Shown here: piece after piece, positions 32,375-38,543 of the stretch | Layout: each line of letters begins with the position of its first letter | Position numbering within the stretch: position 1 is the stretch's first letter | From: Rhodopirellula sp. SM50 | GTDB lineage: Bacteria > Planctomycetota > Planctomycetia > Pirellulales > Pirellulaceae | Assembly (NCBI RefSeq): GCF_002289565.1 | Contig: NZ_NTFY01000012.1 | Coordinates: 1-48,620, forward strand | Reading direction: 5' to 3' | Length of the DNA stretch: 48,620 nucleotides | Translations under genes and position numbers: made by a program | The notes under the pieces: generated by a model | The model's input: the letters and a program-made list of their open reading frames with translations, nothing else | The model's database searches: none | Told to the model about the DNA's origin: nothing

Positions 32375-32929
32375 TCACGCCGGAATCCGCACCCGCTCGC
32401 CACCCAAATACTCTCGATTGCTACGGACCAGAACGAACGGAATCACCCGACGCAGCTTATGCAATCGTCTCGCCTGCGGGCCGAAAGTTCCGATTCCCAA
32501 CAGCACGTTGGCCGTGACTTGGCGCAGCTCCCCTCGGAGCCAACGGATGGGCCCGCGGTTCTTGCTGCGGTAGTCCAGAATGTACGAATTGCCGGGCACG
32601 ATGTTCGAATGGTCGATGTACGTGTTCATCGGCAACAGAGCCTTTCGATCTTCCACGCTCCCGAACGCGTTGTAGCCCTCGCCATCGGTATGCGAGCGCG
32701 GGCGGAAAGCCTTGCCGACCCAAGGGCCTTTGGAACCAAACGCGACACGGGTCAGGAAGGCACCGAAACGGTCGCCTTGGTCGAGCAACTGGGCGTCGTA
32801 TTCTCCCGCAACATCTGCCACCGCCGGCGTGGGCAGATCCCAATAAACCATCTTGAGCTGAAACCGATCCAGCTTCAGTAGTTCGGCCAGCTGATCCTGT
32901 TCACCGGCAGACAGATTTTGCCCAAGCAT
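32375..32929 (-). CDS. Hypothetical protein, unrecognised family
   Basis: A 184-residue protein from the ATG at 32929 (MLGQNLSAGEQDQLAELLKL); the longer upstream frame is coded by family-B repeats and is rejected. No signal peptide or membrane segment. Visible features are WDLPTPAVADVAGEYDAQLL, a central GSKGPWVGKAFRPRSHTDGE and a C-terminal strand-rich part (IVPGNSYILDYRSKNRGP, RVIPFVLVRSNREYLG). The balanced composition with many aromatic and charged residues suggests a folded soluble protein. I cannot name the family or function. It starts upstream of the RAYT gene, 130 bp away, on the same strand. Confidence 0.65.
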   Translation of the reverse strand: MLGQNLSAGEQDQLAELLKLDRFQLKMVYWDLPTPAVADVAGEYDAQLLDQGDRFGAFLTRVAFGSKGPWVGKAFRPRSHTDGEGYNAFGSVEDRKALLPMNTYIDHSNIVPGNSYILDYRSKNRGPIRWLRGELRQVTANVLLGIGTFGPQARRLHKLRRVIPFVLVRSNREYLGGERVRIPA

Positions 32930-33036
32930 GTTGAGGTGCCTCACCAAGCAGACTAAACAACGAACGCAACGCGATCCGGATCTACCAAAACACCCCCGCC
33001 CCCCGCAAGCGTTGTCGCAAGCGGCCCAAGCCTCCA

Positions 33037-33168
33037 AGTGGCGTACGCTTCCAGCTTGCGCCCCCCCGGCAAGCACCCGCTTGCCCCAGTGGCGTACGCT
33101 TCCAGCTTGCGACCCCCGGCAAGCACCCGCTTGCCCCCGTGGCGTAAGCTTCCAGCTTGCGTCCCGGC
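33037..33168. repeat. Dispersed repeat, family B, three tandem units
   Basis: Units of about 45-52 bp (agtggcgtacgcttccagct, then tgcgacccccggcaagcacccg) at about 33037, 33089 and 33137. They differ in c/a at one site (tacgctt versus taagctt). The forward repeats carry partly palindromic sequence (caagcacccgcttg). Confidence 0.92.
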
Positions 33169-33443
33169 CACGGCACGTGGCCCGCCCCAAGAATCCCACA
33201 AGACAGCTTTGGGTCAAAAAATGGGCTGGTCAAAACATAGCTACCTGCCCACCGCACAGGCCCACAGACCACCCAACCACCACAACGTTCCCCCCATTCC
33301 GTCACCCCATCATCATTCCGATTGCGCCATCGCAACGATCCCGCCAGGTTATCAGGGCGGACGGTTCCACCACCGCACATGCTCACCTGTCAACCAACTT
33401 TTGCCGTCGTAAGTCTTTATCCAAATTCGGCTTACGACCCACC

Positions 33444-33472
33444 TTGACGCATCCCCCCTAAACATCTAAACC
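33444..33472 (+). promoter_or_regulatory. Candidate promoter of the FeeM-like gene
   Basis: A TTGACG hexamer and a TAAACC hexamer are separated by 17 bp, and the whole segment is preserved in the second copy (37841-37869) while nearby DNA has diverged. The short inverted repeat ttgcattgcaa follows just before the ribosome-binding region and is also kept. The -10 match is weak, so this is a candidate only. Confidence 0.35.
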
Positions 33473-33525
33473 ACGAACAACCGTCAAGGTCGGTTGCATT
33501 GCAAGCTGAAAACGAAGAGAACGGA

Positions 33526-34305
33526 ATGAGTCGGGCACCAGAAACCAGAGCGATTTTCTCCGGCAAGATTCGGCGCCCTGCCAGGGGCGCCCACACCGTC
33601 CACCTTCACGATTCAATTCGTTGTGTCCAGGCGACCTCGGCGAGAGAGCTTGCCCGGGCGCAGCGATTCTGGATCCATCGGTATCGTGAAGCGGGCTTGC
33701 AAGGAGCCGACCAACAGACGCCCGGCTTTGACAGTCTCAGCTTGCCGCAGGTCCCGGCCACTCCACTCGATCCGTCCACACGAATCACGAACTGGCGACC
33801 GACGGTATTCTTGGCGTACTACTCCGCCGATCCAAAACAAACGCGTCATGCCAAACTGCGATCGATTCCGAACCGAACGATCGATCGGTTGGAAGCTGCC
33901 GAACAGATCTGTGGCACGGTGACCTTGATGGCGCCCAACCAACATGGTGCGATGACCATCCGGAGCGGTGCACAAGCGATCGGCCGCATCACGCGGTTGG
34001 CCGTGGATCATTCGAGGTTTTGGACCGGTGACACCCCGACGGGCTACCGGACGGTGTTTCTGGAGATGACCAGTTGCATGCACCGGACGGCGTTGCAGAT
34101 GGGGCTGACGCATCTAGACGCGATCGTGCATCCGCGGCACGCCAAATTGTACCGGCGGGTGTTTGGAGCCGAACCGATCGGCAAGCCCTTCGCGTGTGAG
34201 CAAGTCGGCGGATCACCGGGCCAGTACATGCGAGCCGACATCACCCAACCCAACGCCTTCCACGCCCGCCTCCGAGACCGCTACCAGGCCAAAGCAGCAT
34301 CCTGA
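33526..34305 (+). CDS. FeeM-like N-acyl amino acid synthase (GNAT-fold)
   Basis: A 259-residue protein; start at ATG 33526 because this start and its upstream gaga..gga are preserved in the degraded copy. The C-terminal 120 residues match the FeeM catalytic core: IGRITRLAVDHSRFWTG, VFLEMTSCMHRTALQMGLTH, IVHPRHAKLYRRVFGAEPIG and CEQVGGSPGQYMRADI. These enzymes join a fatty acyl group, often from acyl carrier protein, to an amino acid or amine and resemble acyl-homoserine-lactone synthases. The N-terminal part (HLHDSIRCVQATSARELARAQRFWIHRYREAG) also fits. The neighbouring DevBCA-like exporter is on the opposite strand, tail to tail; joint function is inferred. Confidence 0.82.
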   Translation: MSRAPETRAIFSGKIRRPARGAHTVHLHDSIRCVQATSARELARAQRFWIHRYREAGLQGADQQTPGFDSLSLPQVPATPLDPSTRITNWRPTVFLAYYSADPKQTRHAKLRSIPNRTIDRLEAAEQICGTVTLMAPNQHGAMTIRSGAQAIGRITRLAVDHSRFWTGDTPTGYRTVFLEMTSCMHRTALQMGLTHLDAIVHPRHAKLYRRVFGAEPIGKPFACEQVGGSPGQYMRADITQPNAFHARLRDRYQAKAAS

Positions 34306-34600
34306 AGGATTGATTGGGAAGAATTGGCAGAAAAATGGGGGGCAGAAAAATGGGCGTGGTGAATGAAAGAGCGACAGGAAAATCGATGACAAGAAAATAG
34401 TCCGCCCCCATCCTGCCTCCCCTCTTCATCATTCTGCCCCGAATCATTCTGCCTCCCTGCCTTCATCGCCTTACCCACCCCACATTTTCTTGCCACCCAT
34501 TCCCCTGTCTCCCCCCCCATCTTTCTGCCAATCCGTCTCGATTCCCCATCGAGTTCGCGAGCATCCCAGTAACTTTCCGCGCGGCGCAAGTGCTCTGCGA

Positions 34601-35647
34601 CTAAGAACTCGACGCGCCGGAAATCATGACTTCAACCGGCAGACCGATGGGCAAGGTCGCTTCTGTCGTCAGATCGATCCACACACGTCGCGTGTGCGTC
34701 TCGTTACGTTCCCCTGCCCAGCCCCCGTAGATCTTCTTCGGTTCCATTCGGGGTTCGATTTCCGCGACCCGTCCCGGGAAAAACTGTCCGGGCAACGCAT
34801 CCACGGAAATCTTGCAAGGCTGCCCCGGCCGGACCGTTAGCGCATCTCGTTCGTCCACGTCGGCCACGACACGCAAACGTTCGGTATTGGACAGCACCAA
34901 CGCCGGCTCGGGCATCTCAGGACTGATCCATTCACCGGGGTTGATGTCCACGGCCAACACGATCGCCGGACAAGGAGAAACGATGGAGCATCGTTGCAGA
35001 TCAATTTCGGCCATCTCCAGCTGTGCTTCGGCGGACGCGATCTCGGCATCGGCCGCCATCAAATCTGCCAGGCGGGGATCTGCCTTGACCGTTTCGTAAC
35101 GCTCTCTCGCGGCCAACAACAACGCAAGGTTGGTGTCGTGATCGGCGCGACGATCTTCCAGCTCTTGGGAGCTGATGGCGTTCCTTTCTAACAACTTGCT
35201 GGCACGCTCGAATCGGGTTCGTGAACTTTCATAGCGTGCCTCCGCGGCAACCGTTTCTTGCTTCGCCGCTTCAATTTCGCTCTCCCGCGCTCCGGCGATC
35301 AGCCGCATCCGATTGGCCCGGGCCGCCGACAGCATCGCCAACGCCAAATCGCGTTGGGCTTCATAGCGTTTCGATTCTAGCCGGAACAACACCTGTCCTT
35401 CGTCGACTCGGCTGCCGCGCGACACCAAAACCGAATGGATCCGACCGGGGAACTGGGGGCGAATCAGAACGTTTTCCGTCTTGCCTTCGATCCGTCCGGC
35501 CGCGTGGACCGAGGCCTTGACCGCGACAGGGGACGCGACTTCGGGGCGAGGCAGTGGGTGATCGTTCGCCTTTTCGTGCTGATCGGCAATGATCAGAATC
35601 CCTGCCCCCAGTGCCGCGAAAGCTCCAGCGAGAAAGAGCTGTCTCAT
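34601..35647 (-). CDS. HlyD/DevB-type membrane-fusion (adaptor) protein
   Basis: A 348-residue periplasmic adaptor with one N-terminal membrane anchor (LFLAGAFAALGAGILIIAD). A lipoyl-like beta domain (GRIEGKTENVLIRPQFPGRI, VDEGQVLFRLESKRYEAQRD) flanks a long helical hairpin (about 90-205, with KLLERNAISSQELEDRRADH), followed by the second lipoyl half (IVSPCPAIVLAVDINPGEW) and a beta-barrel (LRVVADVDERDALTVRPGQP). It bridges an inner-membrane ABC pump to an outer-membrane TolC-type channel. Last gene of a three-gene operon; its ATG overlaps the ATPase stop by 4 bp. A TolC-type gene is present at 19948-22413. Confidence 0.9.
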   Translation of the reverse strand: MRQLFLAGAFAALGAGILIIADQHEKANDHPLPRPEVASPVAVKASVHAAGRIEGKTENVLIRPQFPGRIHSVLVSRGSRVDEGQVLFRLESKRYEAQRDLALAMLSAARANRMRLIAGARESEIEAAKQETVAAEARYESSRTRFERASKLLERNAISSQELEDRRADHDTNLALLLAARERYETVKADPRLADLMAADAEIASAEAQLEMAEIDLQRCSIVSPCPAIVLAVDINPGEWISPEMPEPALVLSNTERLRVVADVDERDALTVRPGQPCKISVDALPGQFFPGRVAEIEPRMEPKKIYGGWAGERNETHTRRVWIDLTTEATLPIGLPVEVMISGASSS

Positions 35648-36420
35648 TTGAATTTCCCGTTTTCCATTTCGCAGATTCGATCGGCGTACTGGTAGATCCT
35701 TGGATCATGAGTCACGACGACGGTCGAGCTGGCGAACTCTTTGGTCAACTGGTGCAGCAACTCCATCACGGCCTGTCCCGATTTCCCATCCAACGCCGCC
35801 GTCGGTTCGTCGGCCAGGATCAATTCCGGTTCGTTGATCACGGCACGGGCCAATGCCACGCGTTGGCATTGGCCGGGGCTCATCGACGTCGGCAGGGCTT
35901 TGCGGTGATCCTCCAGCCCCATTCGGCACAGCAATGCGCCGGCGCGATCACGGGCTTCACGAAGCGGCATCCCGTCCATCGTCAGGGGGATCGAGACATT
36001 ATCTTCGGCGGTCAAGCCGTTGATTAGTTGAAATCGCTGGAACACGAATCCGATCCGCTCGCGCCGCACCAGCGTGCGTTCCACTTCCGTCAAACCATCA
36101 ACGCGGCGGCCTTTGAGAAGGAGCTGACCGGAATCTGATGTCAGCAGCAGCCCCAAGATCGACAGCAAGGTCGTTTTTCCACTTCCCGAGGGCCCAGCCA
36201 AAAAGACGCATTCCCCCGGATCGACATGAAAGTCGATGCCGTCGAGCACCGGGCGTGACTGTCCACCGATCACGTACGATTTCGCGATCGCCTTGGCTTC
36301 CAACGCGTGGTTTGTCATCGCAGACGTTTTCTGCCCGGACGCAAGTCCATGGCCATGCTGAACACCGACAGGCACATCGGTGGTCGTGTAGGCCGTCGTG
36401 CCGGTGTTCGTGGTGGTCAT
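35644..36420 (-). CDS. ABC exporter ATPase, LolD/MacB/DevA type
   Basis: A 258-residue nucleotide-binding protein. The ATG at 36420 overlaps the permease stop by 4 bp (ATGA); an internal ATG at 36318 would remove a Thr-rich leader. Walker A GPSGSGKTT, Q-loop FVFQRFQLINGLTAEDNV, signature MSPGQCQRVALARA (note Met-Ser-Pro-Gly-Gln rather than LSGGQ), Walker B LILADEPTAALD and switch VVVTHDPR are all present. The QRFQLINGLT segment is typical of the lipid- or lipoprotein-handling MacB/LolD/DevA group. It energises export by the flanking permease. The altered signature should still work in such transporters. Confidence 0.93.
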   Translation of the reverse strand: MTTTNTGTTAYTTTDVPVGVQHGHGLASGQKTSAMTNHALEAKAIAKSYVIGGQSRPVLDGIDFHVDPGECVFLAGPSGSGKTTLLSILGLLLTSDSGQLLLKGRRVDGLTEVERTLVRRERIGFVFQRFQLINGLTAEDNVSIPLTMDGMPLREARDRAGALLCRMGLEDHRKALPTSMSPGQCQRVALARAVINEPELILADEPTAALDGKSGQAVMELLHQLTKEFASSTVVVTHDPRIYQYADRICEMENGKFK

Positions 36421-37544
36421 GACTGCAGTGCCGTATGGGGGTCGATACGCCGGACGCGGAGATACGGCAAGCCGGCCGCGAACAAGCAGATCGCGAAGAT
36501 CAACACGCCACACCCGACGTACAGCATCAACGGAATTTCGATCGTCGCTTTCGGTGAGCTGAGAAGAGTTTTTAAAATGATGGTAATGCCCATCCCGATG
36601 GCGATTCCAATCGAAGCGACTAAAGCAGACTGAAACGCAAGAATGCTAAGCAATTCCCGTTCATCCAAGCCGATTGCTCGCAACGTGGCATATTCACCAA
36701 CTCGGTCCAGTACCATGGCATAAAGTGTTTGGCCGACCATCACCAAGCCTACTAACAATCCGAGTAAGGTGGCGGCGCCAAAACTAAGGCCCAATCCAGT
36801 ACGTGTGATCCAATGATTAATACTGAGTGATGCGTACTGATCGGATGTCATGACATCAAGCTCGGGAAGAAGCGTTCGGATGTCTCGACATACTCTTTGA
36901 CAATCCGCATTTGGCGCTAAGCGAACAAGCAAATAGGATGTTTCAAGAGGATTCGAACCACCAATCTCAATGGCATCGTCGTAGTTAGCGAAAACGTAGG
37001 GCGTGACCAAAAAATTGAGAATCCCATTGCTCTTTCCTGCGACACGCACTCGGCGGCCATTGACCTCTCTAAGCTCTCCCACCTGCGGGGAATCCAGCTT
37101 GTCGTCGTCGCACCGATCCAAAACAATCGCGTCGTTTCTGTTGATGGCGTCCTGCGGTCCATCAACGATCGAGTAGGCTCTTCCTAGATTGGTCGATTCG
37201 GCGACCCCCACCAATAACACCTGCTGGTACTTGCCTCCCGGCAACGCCATATTGACGAATTGAAGCTTCAGCGGCTGCACCTCTGCAACGCCTTCAACCC
37301 CTGCTACGGTATAGCGGTAGCGTTCAGGAATCGGGTGCGCGAAGTCGACATTGTGCATTCCCCGATGACCGATCCAAATGTCCGCATTACTGCGGTCCAC
37401 CAGCATGCTGGCCTTGTTGACTAAGCCAAAGAACAGGCCGCCCTGGATGTTCACCAGCACGACTGAAAAGATCACCCCGACCAAGCCGGCAATTAGCTTG
37501 CCGCGGTCATGGAAAAGTGTGCGATAGGCAAGGTTCCAACGCAT
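36417..37544 (-). CDS. ABC exporter permease, DevC/FtsX-MacB type
   Basis: A 375-residue permease with one N-terminal transmembrane helix (LIAGLVGVIFSVVLVNIQGGLF), a large periplasmic domain (about 45-245) and three C-terminal helices (LGLSFGAATLLGLLVGLVMV, LSILAFQSALVASIGIAIGMG, IPLMLYVGCGVLIFAICLFAAG). This 1+3 layout with an FtsX-fold core is that of DevC and MacB. AERYTVAG-like segments such as YRYTVAGVEGVAEVQPLKLQF belong to the periplasmic domain. First gene of the operon; the others are ATPase and adaptor. In cyanobacteria DevBCA exports glycolipids through TolC. Base composition is a little lower in GC than the neighbouring ATPase gene. Confidence 0.9.
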   Translation of the reverse strand: MRWNLAYRTLFHDRGKLIAGLVGVIFSVVLVNIQGGLFFGLVNKASMLVDRSNADIWIGHRGMHNVDFAHPIPERYRYTVAGVEGVAEVQPLKLQFVNMALPGGKYQQVLLVGVAESTNLGRAYSIVDGPQDAINRNDAIVLDRCDDDKLDSPQVGELREVNGRRVRVAGKSNGILNFLVTPYVFANYDDAIEIGGSNPLETSYLLVRLAPNADCQRVCRDIRTLLPELDVMTSDQYASLSINHWITRTGLGLSFGAATLLGLLVGLVMVGQTLYAMVLDRVGEYATLRAIGLDERELLSILAFQSALVASIGIAIGMGITIILKTLLSSPKATIEIPLMLYVGCGVLIFAICLFAAGLPYLRVRRIDPHTALQS

Positions 37545-37651
37545 CGCACAGGTGATTAGGGGGAGGAGCTAAACGGCGAACGGATTCCCTGTTGTCATCG
37601 ACAGCTTAACCGTCAAACTTGAACATTTCCAGTCCAGTGCATCAGCCCCCA

Positions 37652-37704
37652 AGTGGCGTAAGCTTCCAGCTTGCGAAGTGGCGTAAGCCTCCAGCTTGCG
37701 ACCC
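37652..37704. repeat. Dispersed repeat, family B, two units
   Basis: Two units of about 25 bp (agtggcgtaagcttccagct and agtggcgtaagcctccagct) immediately precede the second duplication copy, as family-B units also precede copy 1. Confidence 0.9.
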
Positions 37705-37840
37705 CATCATCAATCCGATTGCGCCATCGCAACGATCCCGCCAGGTTGTCGGATTGGGCTACTCCACCACCGCAGATGCTCACCTGTCAACCAAAACCAC
37801 CGACCGTAAGTCCCTATACGAATTCGGCTTACGACACACC

Positions 37841-37869
37841 TTGACGCATCCCCCCTAAACGTCTAAACC
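37841..37869 (+). promoter_or_regulatory. Candidate promoter, second copy
   Basis: TTGACG and TAAACC are again separated by 17 bp, as at 33444-33472. It would drive a truncated 48-codon frame. Confidence 0.3.
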
Positions 37870-37922
37870 ACAACCAACCGTCAAAGTCGGTTGCATTGCA
37901 AGCTGAAGATGAAGAGAGCGGA

Positions 37923-38098
37923 ATGAGTCGGACATCAGTGCCTAGAACGATCTTTTCCGGCACGATTCGGCGGCCAGCCATGGGCGCCCACAACGTCCAC
38001 TTCCACCACTCGATTCGCTGCGTCCCAGCGACACCTGGCAAAGAACTCGCGCGGGCCGAGCGATCCTGAATCGATCACGAAGCAGGACAGCATCCTGA
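37923..38098 (+). pseudogene. Remnant of a second FeeM-like N-acyl amino acid synthase
   Basis: The frame from the ATG at 37923 reads MSRTSVPRTIFSGTIRRPAM and continues GAHNVHFHHSIRCVPAT, clearly related to the intact protein (MSRAPETRAIFSGKIRRPAR). It ends at a stop (38067-38069) where the intact gene has a tryptophan codon (cgattctggatc versus cgatcctgaatc). About 20 bp later (gaagcaggacagcatcctga) the sequence joins the very last codons of the intact gene (aaagcagcatcctga). The gene therefore has an internal deletion of about 600 bp, possibly at a short direct repeat around gaagc/agcatcc, plus a nonsense change. Confidence 0.88.
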
Positions 38099-38215
38099 AT
38101 GTTGGGGAAGAGTTGGCAGAAAAATGGAGGGCAGAAAAACTGGAGTGGTGAATGAGAAGGCGACAGGAAAATGGGTGACAAGAAAATAGGCCGCCCAGAA
38201 TCATCCTGCCTCCCC

Positions 38216-38543
38216 GCGCCGACCGTTTTGCCACCATCGTCCTGCACGTTTCGTGGCCGCATTATTCCGCCCGTTTCTCTTGCCGAACGATCCCACATTC
38301 ATCCACTTCATCAGGCACCACCGCCATCAAGTGCTACTCACGCTGATCAGTGTCAACCTAGAAAAGACCCGGCTAATCCCTCGAATCGCTACACCCGTTT
38401 CGTTTTCCTGAGTGCCGTCCCAAGAATGCAAAACTTTGGGGGCATCCGAGCGAATCGTCATAACGAATCGTAGTTTTTAATGCGTGAAGCTTGATCTCAA
38501 CCACATTATTGCCGCAGCGAGGAAACTCGCTTGGGGATTTATC
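38216..38543. other. Intergenic region before the fusion gene
   Basis: No gene or clear repeat is seen after the duplication. GC content falls visibly toward the start of the fusion gene (attattgccgcagcg, gtagtttttaatgcgtg). A GTG at 38484 opens the frame 60 bp before the ATG chosen for the next gene. Confidence 0.5.

Larger units (their letters stand above)
33303..34420 (+). repeat. Direct duplication, copy 1 (intact FeeM-like locus)
   Basis: This 1.1-kb block is about 80-90 % similar by eye to 37701-38215, starting at ccccatcatcattccgattg and ending near atgacaagaaaatag. The 5' region, promoter and first 50 codons, then the last codons and the 3' region, are shared. The middle of the gene exists only here. 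The two blocks lie in direct orientation on either side of the exporter operon. Confidence 0.9.
37701..38215 (+). repeat. Direct duplication, copy 2 (deleted FeeM-like locus)
   Basis: It matches 33303-34420 in the 5' region (accccatcatcaatccgatt, then gcgccatcgcaacgatcccg), the start of the gene, and the 3' region (gaagagttggcagaaaaatg through atgacaagaaaatag-like sequence). About 600 bp of the gene interior are missing. It lies 156 bp upstream of the exporter permease start, on the other strand. Copy 1 lies at the far end of the same operon. Confidence 0.9.

Noticed and set aside
32930..33217. N-terminal extension of the 184-residue unknown protein
   Set aside because: The extension is translated from family-B repeats and lacks conservation-like character; the ATG at 32929 is the better start.
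34601..37544. The exporter operon as a composite transposon
   Set aside because: The flanking direct copies contain a synthase gene and its remnant, not transposases, and no terminal inverted repeats are seen at the borders. Duplication or recombination remains possible, but not a classic transposon.
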